Shown piece after piece: positions 32,852 to 40,688 of a stretch of 64,000 nt of DNA (position 1 is its first letter; every line of letters starts with the position of its first letter). A program made the translations under genes and the position numbers. The stretch comes from Deltaproteobacteria bacterium (GTDB lineage Bacteria > Myxococcota_A > Polyangia > DRWM01 > JAAZOP01): the NCBI GenBank assembly GCA_016218765.1, contig JACRCZ010000068.1, positions 29,473 to 93,472 of the forward strand. Reading direction: 5' to 3'. A model generated the notes under the pieces. It ran no database searches, was not told where the DNA came from, and was given only the letters and a program-made list of their open reading frames with translations.

Positions 32852-35800
32852 TCACGGCGGGGACATCTGCGAGTCGAAGCAGACCCGCGTCCCCGGGGTG
32901 GACGGGCTGGCGATGCACTCGTAGTGGCCGCAGCGCGAGTACACGGGGTCGTATTCGTTCCAGCGGCAGTCGGAGTCGGAGTCGCAGGACTTCTGGCAGC
33001 TCTTGGTCTCGAGCGTGACGCCGCTGGAGGTGATGGTCTGCTGCACGAGCACGCTGCCGGCGGGGCACGGTCCGACGAAGGCGGAGTAGTTGCCGACGGA
33101 GGACGGGATGCCGGCGAAGGCGCAGAGCAGGCTCGGGCTGCAGCGGTGCGCCCAGGCCGTGCAGAAGCCCCGGGCGAAGTACAGGGCGCCGCCGCCGAGC
33201 GAGCCGCTGCGGGTGCAGCCGACGAGCGACCCTGTGGGGGCGACGACGCCGGAGCAGCCGCTGATGGTCCCCGCGGTGGGGTTGCCGATGCGGCAGCTCG
33301 AGCCGGAGCAGGTGCACGGGGCGCCGACGCCGTAGTCGTTGATGGTGCAGGACGTGGTGCAGTCGTCGTAGCTGTCGGTGTCCCCGTCGTCGCACTGCTC
33401 GCCGTTCGCGGCCTCGAAGGTGCCGTTGCCGCAGGTGTCCTGGCGGATGGAGCAGTCGCGGACGCAGGCGCCCGCGGGCGGGGACTGGCAGGCCTCGGTG
33501 AGTGCGTTGCCGTCGTCGCAGTATTCGCCGCCGCCGGTATCGCGGTAGCCGTCGCCGCAGGCGGTGAGGTCGCACAGGCCGGTGAGGCAGATGTCGCGGG
33601 TGGTCGCGCTGCCGTCGGCGTCGCACGGGGTCCCCGCGGGGAGCGGGTCCGCGAAGCAGACGTCGCCCGTCTCGTTGCACACGCCGGCGTTGCACTGGTC
33701 GGCGAAGGCCGAGCAGTCGCGGCCCGGGCCGGTGCACAGGCCGCCGGCGCAGGCGTCGGGCGTGGTGCACCACAGCGAGTCGTTGCAGGCCGCGCCCTCG
33801 GCCTGCGGGATGCCGTAGCAGCGGTCGCCCGGCTCGTCGCAGGCCCCGGTGGCGCAGGTGGTGGTGAAGGCGGAGCAGTCGCGGGCGGGGCCGCCGCAGG
33901 TGCCGCCGGTGCAGGTGTCGGGGTTCGTGCAGTACTGTCCGTCGCTGCAGGCGGTCCCGTTGGGCAGGGTGTTGGCGTAGCACGCGTCGCCGGCCTCGTC
34001 GCACAGCCCGGAATGGCACGCGTCGGCGAAGGCCGAGCAGTCGCGGGCGGGGCCGCCGCAGGTGCCGCCGGTGCAGGTGTCGGGGTTCGTGCAGTACTGC
34101 GTGTCGTTGCACGCGGTCCCGTTGGCCACCGGATCCGCGTAGCACGCGTCGGTGGACTCGTTGCAGCGGCCGGTGTTGCACTGGTTGCCGAGCGCGCTGC
34201 AGTCGCGCGCCGGGCCGCCGCAGACTCCCGCGGTGCAGGTGTCGGGGTTCGTGCAGTACAGCGAGTCGTTGCACGTCGTGCCGGCGGGCAGGGGGTCGGC
34301 GTAGCACGCATCGGTCGCCTCGTTGCAGCGGCCGGTGTTGCACTGGTTCGTGAGCGAGGAGCAGTTGCGGGCCGGGCCGCCGCAGACTCCCGCGGTGCAG
34401 GTGTCGGGGTTGGTGCAGTACAGGGAGTCGTTGCAGGCGGTGCCGTTGGCCACGGGGGTGTTGGTGCAGCGGCCGGTGGTGCAGCGATCGGTGGTGCAGG
34501 GGTTGGAGTCGTTGCACTGCGCGTGGGCCGTGCAGGTGAAGCAGTCGGTGTCGGCCGCGTCGGTGAGCCGGTCGCAGTCGTCGTCCAGGCCGTTGGTGCA
34601 GGTGGCGGAGGTCGATGGGCCTTCGGCCCCCGGGACGGGCGTGAGGACGTTGGTGCAGCGATCCCCGGATTCGTCGCAGGCGTCGACGGTGCAGGCGTCG
34701 GCGTCGGCGCAGTTCCGGGCGGTGGAGCCCGTGCAGGAGCCCGACGCGCAGGCCTCGCCGACCGTGCAGTACAGGCCGTCGCTGCACGCGGTTCCGCCGG
34801 GGGCGGGGTCGGCGTAGCAGCCGCGCGCCTCGTCGCAGCGGCCGGTGTTGCACTGGTTGGTGAGGGAGGAGCAGTCGAGCGCGGCGCCGCCGCCGCAGAG
34901 GCCCGCGGCGCACGTTTCTCCCGCGGTGCAGCGCACGCCGTCGCTGCAGGCGGTGCCGGCGGCGACGGGCACCGCGTGGCAGCCGGAGGTCTCGTCGCAC
35001 GCGGCGGTGTTGCACTGGTCGGCGACGGCGGAGCAGTCGAGCGGGCCGCCGCCGCCGCAGAGGCCGCCGAGGCAGGATTCGCCGGCGGTGCAGCGCACGC
35101 CGTCGCTGCACGTCGTGCCGTCGGCGGCGGTGACGGCGTGGCAGCCGAGGGCCTCGTCGCAGACGCCGGCGTTGCAGTCGTCGGTGAGATCGGAGCAGTC
35201 GGTCGCGGTGCCGCCGGCGCAGGTTCCGGCCGAGCACGCCTCGCCCTCGGTGCAGCGCACGCCGTCGTCGCAGGCGGTGCCGTCGGCCACGGGGACGGCG
35301 AAGCAGCCGCCGGCGACCTCGTCGCACACGCCGGCGTTGCAGGGATCGTCCAGCGAGGAACAGTCGACGGGCGTACCGCCGGTGCAGGCGCCGGCCGCGC
35401 AGGCCTCGCCGGTGTTGCACTCCAGGCCGTCGTCGCACGGGGTTCCGGCGGCGAGGGGCCGTGCGACGCACGCGCTGGCGGTCTCGTCGCATTCCCCGAC
35501 GTTGCAGGCGTCGGTGAGGCCGGAGCAGTCGCGGGGCCCGGAGCCGCCGCAGACGCCGCCGGCGCAGGTCTCGCCGATGGTGCAGTACAGGCCGTCGGAG
35601 CAGATCATGCCGTCCGGGGCCGGCTCGGCGGTGCACCGATCCTCGAACTCGTTGCAGCGGCCGAAGTTGCAGACGGGCGTTTCGCCCGAGCAATCGCGGG
35701 GGTCGCCGCCGGCGCAGGCGCCCGCTTCGCAGGTCTCGTCGACGGTGCAGTACTGGCCGTCGTTGCAGGCGAGGCCGTCGGCGGCGGGTTCGTTGCGGCA

Positions 35801-36451
35801 CACGCCGGTGTCGCAGCGGTCGGCGGTGCACTCGTTGTCGTCGTTGCAGTCCGGGTCGGCGGTGCACGGGATGCAGTTCGGGTCCGCGTCGTCGACGCGC
35901 GTGTCGCAGTCGTTGTCCTCCGCGTCGCCGCAGGACGAGTCGCCGGGCGGTCCTTCCTCGCCGGGTCGCGGGTGCAGGGTGTGGCGGCACTCGGTCAGCA
36001 CCTCGTCGCACACGTCGTCCGTGCAGCGGTCGACGTCGTCGCAGGCGTTCTCGACGATGCCCTGGCAGACGCCCGCGGCGCACTGGCCTGGGAGCATGCA
36101 GAAGAAGTCGTCGTCGCAGGCGGTGCCGTCGGCGACGGCGGAGTTGGCGCAGAAGCCGCCGCGGCATTCGTCCAGGGTGCACGGGTTGGAGTCGTTGCAT
36201 TCGCCGCCCGAGGTGCAGGTGCGCGAATCGCCCTCGGGTCCGTCGGCTTCGCCGTCGCCCGCGTCCTCGGCCTCGACGCCCTCGACCTCCTCGCCGTCCC
36301 CGGGGATGTCGTCTTCCCCGTCGATGTTCTCCGCGCCGGCATCCACGTCGCCGGTGGAGTCGCCCGAGCCGCCGCAGGCCGGGAGTCCGGAAGCGAGCAG
36401 CGCCAGGGCGAGCCACAGGAAATACCAGGGGCGTCGAGCGTCCGCGTTCAT
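32852..36451 (-). CDS. Giant Cys-repeat lipoprotein (1199 residues)
   Basis: Lipobox L-P-A-C near residue 26, a very acidic linker (about 27-75), then about 14 Cys-rich repeats of about 54 residues, pattern GTxCxDGxxCTxxxxCxxGxCxG..DCS...CNxGxCDE...C. The repeat array (about 75-930) is followed by CGNGTxExxxGEQCDDG-type modules (myxococcus cysteine-repeat/DUF4215-like, about 930-1010) and a C-terminal Cys-containing domain. Every repeat has an even Cys number, which fits disulfides outside the cell. ATG 36451 has GGAGGGG. Repeats 10-13 are nearly identical in DNA, so the array is still changing by recombination. Adhesion or matrix function is inferred. Confidence 0.85.
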   Translation of the reverse strand: MNADARRPWYFLWLALALLASGLPACGGSGDSTGDVDAGAENIDGEDDIPGDGEEVEGVEAEDAGDGEADGPEGDSRTCTSGGECNDSNPCTLDECRGGFCANSAVADGTACDDDFFCMLPGQCAAGVCQGIVENACDDVDRCTDDVCDEVLTECRHTLHPRPGEEGPPGDSSCGDAEDNDCDTRVDDADPNCIPCTADPDCNDDNECTADRCDTGVCRNEPAADGLACNDGQYCTVDETCEAGACAGGDPRDCSGETPVCNFGRCNEFEDRCTAEPAPDGMICSDGLYCTIGETCAGGVCGGSGPRDCSGLTDACNVGECDETASACVARPLAAGTPCDDGLECNTGEACAAGACTGGTPVDCSSLDDPCNAGVCDEVAGGCFAVPVADGTACDDGVRCTEGEACSAGTCAGGTATDCSDLTDDCNAGVCDEALGCHAVTAADGTTCSDGVRCTAGESCLGGLCGGGGPLDCSAVADQCNTAACDETSGCHAVPVAAGTACSDGVRCTAGETCAAGLCGGGAALDCSSLTNQCNTGRCDEARGCYADPAPGGTACSDGLYCTVGEACASGSCTGSTARNCADADACTVDACDESGDRCTNVLTPVPGAEGPSTSATCTNGLDDDCDRLTDAADTDCFTCTAHAQCNDSNPCTTDRCTTGRCTNTPVANGTACNDSLYCTNPDTCTAGVCGGPARNCSSLTNQCNTGRCNEATDACYADPLPAGTTCNDSLYCTNPDTCTAGVCGGPARDCSALGNQCNTGRCNESTDACYADPVANGTACNDTQYCTNPDTCTGGTCGGPARDCSAFADACHSGLCDEAGDACYANTLPNGTACSDGQYCTNPDTCTGGTCGGPARDCSAFTTTCATGACDEPGDRCYGIPQAEGAACNDSLWCTTPDACAGGLCTGPGRDCSAFADQCNAGVCNETGDVCFADPLPAGTPCDADGSATTRDICLTGLCDLTACGDGYRDTGGGEYCDDGNALTEACQSPPAGACVRDCSIRQDTCGNGTFEAANGEQCDDGDTDSYDDCTTSCTINDYGVGAPCTCSGSSCRIGNPTAGTISGCSGVVAPTGSLVGCTRSGSLGGGALYFARGFCTAWAHRCSPSLLCAFAGIPSSVGNYSAFVGPCPAGSVLVQQTITSSGVTLETKSCQKSCDSDSDCRWNEYDPVYSRCGHYECIASPSTPGTRVCFDSQMSPP
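33873..34099 (-). repeat. Identical 65-bp copies within the Cys-repeat array
   Basis: 33873-33937 and 34035-34099 are identical over 65 nt, spaced 162 bp apart (54 codons). Similar but less perfect copies follow at about 34205-34270 and 34365-34430. Confidence 0.85.
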
Positions 36452-36495
36452 GGTCCCCTCCGTCTCCCGCACCTGCCGGCGGGCGAGATGCGGGT

Positions 36496-36524
36496 ATTTT
36501 ACGGGGAGGCGCGGTGGGGCGCAA
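36496..36524 (-). promoter_or_regulatory. Predicted promoter of the giant Cys-repeat lipoprotein
   Basis: TTGCGC (36524-36519), 17 nt, TAAAAT (36501-36496) on the minus strand; leader of about 38 nt. It is the best -10 match in the window. Confidence 0.55.
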
Positions 36525-36527
36525 CGT

Positions 36528-36658
36528 GTGGGGTGCCGGGTGAATCCCGCCGACTGGGGGCGAGGGGCTCCGCTGGAAACCGGGGGGCGTTCGCGCAGGG
36601 GCGCAGGGGAGCAGAGGCGCAGGGGGGGCGGGTCCTTCGACTGCGCTCAGGGCGGGGG
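36528..36658. repeat. Composite dispersed repeat upstream of the Cys-repeat gene
   Basis: Modules in order: GGTGAATCCC..GACTGGGGGCGA (36539-36563), GTTCGCGCAGGGGCGCAGG..GCAGAGGCGCAGG (36589-36630) and CCTTCGACTGCGCTCAGGGCGGG (36634-36656). The same modules, in a different order, make up 63534-63646. It begins 4 nt upstream of the -35 of the Cys-repeat gene and ends at the stop codon of the PfkB gene. Confidence 0.7.
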
Positions 36659-36659
36659 T

Positions 36660-37562
36660 CTACTCGGCGTGGACGAGGTGGGCGAGGATGCGGCGGCGGG
36701 AGGTGATGTTGCGGCGGTCGAGGCGGGCGAGGGCGTCGGCGCCGACGGCTTCGACGGCGAAGCTGGCGACGGCGGCGGCGGTGCGGAGGGCGGAGCGGAG
36801 GGTGGGGCCGTCGAGGGTGCGGGCGCGGTCCACGGCGGCCAGGAAGCCGCCGGCGAAGGCGTCGCCGGCGCCGGTGGGGTCGACGACGCGGCGGACGGGG
36901 ACGGCGGGCACGAAGGTGAGCCGGCCGCGGCAGGAGAGCCAGGCGCCGTGTTCGGCCTGCTTGACCAGGACGACCCAGGGGCCCTTCCTGTGCAGGCGAT
37001 CGATGCCGTCGAAGATGGTCGCGGCGCCGGTCCACTCCAGGACTTCCTCGTCGTTGACGAAGACGGCATCGACGCGGCGCACGACGGCTTCGAGGGCGCG
37101 GCGCTGGCCGGCGATCCAGAAGTTCATGGTGTCGATGGCTGTGAACCTGGGGCGGCGGACCTGGTCGAGCACGCGGGCCTGGAGCACGGGCGAGATGTTG
37201 CCGAGGAAGACGGTGGGGCTGTCGCGCCAGGCCTCGGGGATTTCGGGCGAGAACCGGGCGAAGACGCCGAGGCGGGTGAACTTCGTCTCGCGGCCGCGGA
37301 AGCCGGGCAGGTAGCGTCCGCCCCAGCGGAAGGTGGGGCCGTCGCAGTGGGCGACGCCATCGACGGCGACGCCGCGGGCGCAGAGCCGTTGCAGGGCGCG
37401 CCTGGGGAAGTCGCGTCCGACGATGGCGACGACGCGGCAGCGGGCCAGGGCGGAGGCGGCGAAGGAGAAGTGGGTTGCCGAGCCGCCGAGGACGTCGTGG
37501 AAGGTGCCCGAGGGCAGCTCGAGATCGTCGAGCGCCATGGAGCCGACGACGAGGATGCTCAT
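36660..37562 (-). CDS. PfkB-family carbohydrate/nucleoside kinase
   Basis: 300 residues. N-terminal GSMALDD and GGSATHFSF (substrate side) and C-terminal PfkB signature DPTGAGDAFAGGF with the catalytic Asp. The family phosphorylates sugars or nucleosides. Next to MTA phosphorylase it may act on an adenosine or ribose-derived salvage product; that is inference. ATG 37562 has GGAGG 6 nt upstream; 69 nt behind the phosphorylase gene. Confidence 0.88.
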   Translation of the reverse strand: MSILVVGSMALDDLELPSGTFHDVLGGSATHFSFAASALARCRVVAIVGRDFPRRALQRLCARGVAVDGVAHCDGPTFRWGGRYLPGFRGRETKFTRLGVFARFSPEIPEAWRDSPTVFLGNISPVLQARVLDQVRRPRFTAIDTMNFWIAGQRRALEAVVRRVDAVFVNDEEVLEWTGAATIFDGIDRLHRKGPWVVLVKQAEHGAWLSCRGRLTFVPAVPVRRVVDPTGAGDAFAGGFLAAVDRARTLDGPTLRSALRTAAAVASFAVEAVGADALARLDRRNITSRRRILAHLVHAE

Positions 37563-37631
37563 GGGGGGCCTCCGGGGGGGGTCGTGAGTCGTGCGTCGTG
37601 CGTCATGAGTCGACCGGGGTGGCGGGCGTCG

Positions 37632-38498
37632 TCACAGGCCGAGGACGCGGCCGAGGATGGGGCGGAGTGTCTCGCGGACCTCGCCGGTGATCGCGCCGCG
37701 ATCGGTGATGAGGGCGGTGTCGAGGGCGGTGGGGCAGGAGCAGGTGCGGGGGAGTGTGAAGCGAGGTGCGGCCTCGCGGATCAGGTCCTGGGCGCGCTGG
37801 ACGTTGGCGAGCAGGGCCTGGACGATGGTGGCGACGTCGATGTCGGCGTCGGCGGAGCGCCAGCAGTCGTAGTCGGTGGGGATGGCGATGGTGGCGTAGC
37901 AGAGCTCGGCCTCGCGGGCGAGCTTGGCTTCGGGGATGTTGGTCATGCCGATCACGTCCACGCCCCACTGCCGGTAGATGCGGGATTCGGCGCGGGTGGA
38001 GAACGCGGGTCCTTCCATGCAGACGTAGGTGCCGCCCTTGCGTGCGGGGAGGCCGAGGCGCACGGCGGCGTCGTAGAGGATCCTGGCGAGGTCGGGGCAG
38101 ACGGGGTCTGCGAACTGGACGTGGGCGGCGACGCCGCAGTCGAAGTAGGTATCGGCGCGGCGGCGGGTGCGATCGAAGAACTGATCGACGATGACGATCT
38201 GGCCGACGCCGATCTCCTCCTTCATCGAGCCGCAGGCGGAGACGGAGATGATGCCCTGGGCGCCGAGCTTCTTCAGGGCGAAGACGTTGGCGCGGTAGTT
38301 GATCTGCGAGGGGGTGAGGCGGTGTCCGCGGCCGTGGCGGGGCAGGAAGAGGAGGGTGAGGTCGCCCAGGCGGCCGCGGATGACGGCGTCCGACGGCGGT
38401 CCGAACGGGGTTTCGACGCGCAGCTCGCCGACGTCGGCCAGTCCCGGCATATTGTAGAAGCCTGATCCGCCCACGATGCCCAGGATGCGTTCCGTCAT
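37632..38498 (-). CDS. mtnP: S-methyl-5'-thioadenosine phosphorylase
   Basis: 288 residues, normal for the family. Cleaves MTA (by-product of polyamine and other SAM-dependent reactions) with phosphate to adenine and methylthioribose-1-phosphate. Seen: GIVGGSGFY, PRHGRGHRLTPSQINYRANV, CMEGPAFSTRAES, GMTNIPEAKLARE, and IPTDYDCW with the Asp pair expected of MTAP rather than guanosine/inosine phosphorylase. ATG 38498 has GGGAGG. A spermidine-synthase-like membrane protein is encoded elsewhere in the window (12789-14888). Confidence 0.93.
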   Translation of the reverse strand: MTERILGIVGGSGFYNMPGLADVGELRVETPFGPPSDAVIRGRLGDLTLLFLPRHGRGHRLTPSQINYRANVFALKKLGAQGIISVSACGSMKEEIGVGQIVIVDQFFDRTRRRADTYFDCGVAAHVQFADPVCPDLARILYDAAVRLGLPARKGGTYVCMEGPAFSTRAESRIYRQWGVDVIGMTNIPEAKLAREAELCYATIAIPTDYDCWRSADADIDVATIVQALLANVQRAQDLIREAAPRFTLPRTCSCPTALDTALITDRGAITGEVRETLRPILGRVLGL

Positions 38499-38500
38499 GT

Positions 38501-38588
38501 CGTCCTCCCTCACGCCCTTCGACTCGCTGCGCTCGCTCAGGACCCCGTGATGCCGCCGCCGGCGGGAGGGCCGACGTCCTCCCTCACG
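38501..38588. repeat. 60-bp dispersed element flanked by a 14-bp direct repeat
   Basis: CGTCCTCCCTCACG occurs at 38501-38514 and again, identically, at 38575-38588. Between them (38515-38574) is a CCCTTCGACTCGCTGCGCTC..CTCAGGACCC dispersed module. The right copy overlaps the end of the next CDS. This has the form of an insertion with target-site duplication. Confidence 0.75.
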
Positions 38589-39252
38589 GGGTGGGTTTTT
38601 CGCTCGCCTTGGCGACGCGTTCGCAGACCTTCGGGTCCGGGGTTCCGCCCGGGTCGGCGACGAGCGCGGTGTCGCCGACGCGGAACTGGAGGTCGGCCGG
38701 ACCGATGGTGCGCAGCCGGATGCGCTCGGCCCGGGTGCAATCGCGCTCGGCGTAGGCCCAGCCGCCGTCGGATTCCTCGTGCGCCGGCGTGATGACGCGG
38801 CAGACGAAGAGGGTGGAGTCGGCGAGGCGTTCGTTCTCGATCTCGAGGTGGCCTTCGAACGGCCGGCCGCAGAGGGTGAGCTCGGCCTGGTCCCAGGGCA
38901 GGGCGCAGACGCGGCGGTCATCGATGGAGCCGCAGTCGGCGCTGCGGTTCTTGAAGGCCATGGACGGCGGGATTTCGACGAGGATGGTGCCGCCGTCGGG
39001 GCCGGGGCGGGATCGCAGCCTGCCGTCGTCGAAGCGTGGGGAGGAGGGGGCGGTCCAGCGGCGGTCGGGCGCATCGAACTCGCGGCTGGAGACGGGCAGC
39101 TCGCGGAAGAGCACGACGGCGGAGAACGGGACGACCGTTTTCGCGCCTTCGACGGCCGGGAGCTCGGCTCCTTTGCGGCAGGCCGGGAGGGCGAGGAGGA
39201 GCAGCGCCATGGTGGCGCCGCGACCGATGCTTCCTGCGTCACTTCTCTTCAT
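38584..39252 (-). CDS. Small lipoprotein of unknown function
   Basis: 222 residues. Lipobox L-A-L-P-A-C near residue 25; mature part with scattered Cys (ADCGSIDDRRVCALPW, LTLCGRPF, LFVCRVI, ERDCTRAE, KVCERV), probably paired. No family recognised. Weak ribosome-binding site before ATG 39252. Its last codons lie in the right copy of the 14-bp direct repeat, so its C-terminus may have been set by that insertion. Confidence 0.65.
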   Translation of the reverse strand: MKRSDAGSIGRGATMALLLLALPACRKGAELPAVEGAKTVVPFSAVVLFRELPVSSREFDAPDRRWTAPSSPRFDDGRLRSRPGPDGGTILVEIPPSMAFKNRSADCGSIDDRRVCALPWDQAELTLCGRPFEGHLEIENERLADSTLFVCRVITPAHEESDGGWAYAERDCTRAERIRLRTIGPADLQFRVGDTALVADPGGTPDPKVCERVAKASEKPTP

Positions 39253-39295
39253 GGCCGTCCGTTCGTGCTCCCCCTTCCTGTTCCCCGCGGCGGCG

Positions 39296-39326
39296 AGTAT
39301 ATGCGAAGATGGCGGGCGCGTGACAA
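39296..39326 (-). promoter_or_regulatory. Possible promoter of the 222-residue lipoprotein
   Basis: TTGTCA (39326-39321), 19 nt (long), TATACT (39301-39296) on the minus strand. Confidence 0.35.
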
Positions 39327-39340
39327 GGGTTGGCGAGGGG

Positions 39341-39370
39341 TAACAGGCAACGGGCAACGGGCAACGGGGG
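39341..39370. repeat. Dispersed AACAGGCAACGGGCAACGGG repeat
   Basis: Three GGCAACG units between the divergent lipoprotein and sigma factor genes; same family as 6628-6673. Confidence 0.65.
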
Positions 39371-39391
39371 AACGGGGCGGAGCTGATCGGG

Positions 39392-40006
39392 GTGCACGAG
39401 GCGGACCGGGAGCTTGTGGAGGGGCTGCGGCGCGGCGATGCGGCTTCCTATCGTGTGCTGGTGCGGGAGTACGAGCACCGGGTGTACACGATTGCGTACC
39501 GGATGCTGGGCAACCGGCAGGAGGCGGAGGACGTCGCGCAGGACGTCTTCGTGAGCCTGATCCGGTCGATCCACTCGTTCCGCGGCGACTCGCAGTTCTC
39601 GACGTGGTTGTTCCGGGTGGCGGTGAATCACGTCAAGAACCACGTCAAGTACCTGCGACGGCGGCGGCAGCAGCTCAAGGTGGGGTGGGACGCGCACGAG
39701 GGTTGGGAGCCGCAGGCGGCGGACGACGGGCATTTCCCGACGGTGGGGCGGATTGATCGGCCGGACGAGGAGACGTCGGCGCGGGAGCTGGCGACCAAGG
39801 CGCTGGCGGGTCTGGGGGAGCTGGAGGACGAGTTCCGGGAGGCGCTGGTGCTGCGGGAGATCGAGGGGCTCTCGTACGACCAGATCGCGGAAATCACGGG
39901 GGTTCCCGAGGGTACGGTGAAGAGCCGGATCCATCGGGCGCGGGCGGCGCTCTACCGGATCGTGTTCGGGGCGGAGCTGGAGGAGGGGGAGGAGGAGAAG
40001 CCATGA
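39392..40006 (+). CDS. ECF sigma-70-family sigma factor (RpoE-like)
   Basis: 204 residues. Region 2 about 20-90 (YRMLGNRQEAEDVAQDVFV and FSTWLFRVAVNHVKN), region 4 about 140-195 with FREALVLREIEGLSYDQIAEI and GTVKSRIHRAR. Directs RNA polymerase to stress-response promoters. GTG 39392 has GGAG 9 nt upstream. It is followed by a probable membrane anti-sigma factor (82-nt gap). Confidence 0.9.
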   Translation: MHEADRELVEGLRRGDAASYRVLVREYEHRVYTIAYRMLGNRQEAEDVAQDVFVSLIRSIHSFRGDSQFSTWLFRVAVNHVKNHVKYLRRRRQQLKVGWDAHEGWEPQAADDGHFPTVGRIDRPDEETSARELATKALAGLGELEDEFREALVLREIEGLSYDQIAEITGVPEGTVKSRIHRARAALYRIVFGAELEEGEEEKP

Positions 40007-40088
40007 GGGGCGGGAGTCGGGAACGAAACCTCGCGGCGGCTGTCGGAGGGCTGCCGTCGCGCGGATTCCCGCCGGGGAGGTGGGGGTG

Positions 40089-40688
40089 ATGAACGGACCG
40101 GCGGCGGGGGGCGACGGAGCGGGTGTGACGGAGAAGGACGCCATGGATCGGTTGGAGAGCATCGCGGCGCGGGTGGACGACGACGTCGAGCGGCCGTCGG
40201 GGGATGCGCGGGAGCTGGAGATCGGGGAGCGCATGCGGCGGGTGAGGGCGGCGTTGCGCGGGGCGGGGCCGTCGCGGGCTCCGGACGGCTTTGCGGAGCG
40301 GGTGCTGGCGCGGATGGCGAAGGCGGCGCGTGAGGCGCAGGTGGTGGCGCTGCGGCGGCGTCGCGATCGGCTGGTGGTTTTCGCGCAGGCGGCGTCGTTG
40401 GCGTTGCTGGTCGCGGTGTACGGGACGCTGCTGGCCGCGACGCGCGTGCATGACATGGGGCCGCGTTGGAGCGAGGAGTCGGGTGGGTCGGGGGCGCGTC
40501 CGGACGCCGGGGCGGCGGCGGATTCTTCCGCGCCGTCCGTGTTCAATGCTGTTGCCACCGCACGTCCGCTCGGGCTAGACTGCCCTCCGCCGCCGAGGGG
40601 CGGAGGAGCAGGGCGATGGAACTCGAGGTGTTCGGCATCACCGATGTCGGACTCGAGCGTGAGCACAACGAAGACGCCTACCTGCTGA
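40089..40688 (+). CDS. Putative membrane anti-sigma factor
   Basis: 199 residues. Soluble charged N-terminal part (about 1-95), single TM helix about 98-121, Pro/Gly/Ser-rich outer part. Position behind an ECF sigma gene and this topology suggest an anti-sigma factor, but I see no HxxxCxxC zinc motif, so it is not a ZAS protein. ATG 40089 has GGAGG. Its end overlaps the next CDS by 73 nt in another frame, which is unusual; the last 25 residues may be dispensable, and a promoter (40552-40581) lies inside it. Confidence 0.6.
   Translation: MNGPAAGGDGAGVTEKDAMDRLESIAARVDDDVERPSGDARELEIGERMRRVRAALRGAGPSRAPDGFAERVLARMAKAAREAQVVALRRRRDRLVVFAQAASLALLVAVYGTLLAATRVHDMGPRWSEESGGSGARPDAGAAADSSAPSVFNAVATARPLGLDCPPPPRGGGAGRWNSRCSASPMSDSSVSTTKTPTC
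40552..40581 (+). promoter_or_regulatory. Predicted internal promoter of the PP2C gene
   Basis: TTGCCA (40552-40557), 18 nt, TAGACT (40576-40581), inside the 3' end of the anti-sigma gene; leader of about 28 nt to ATG 40616. Confidence 0.45.

Noticed and set aside
32924..36706. 1260-residue open frame antisense to the Cys-repeat lipoprotein
   Set aside because: Ala/Val/Gly-only repeats that simply reflect the complementary strand of the Cys-repeat array; no start signal or domain.
37560..37635. Transcription terminator between mtnP and the PfkB gene
   Set aside because: The gap contains G-runs and GTCGTGAGTCGTGCGTC-like direct repeats but no stem-loop with a U-tract.
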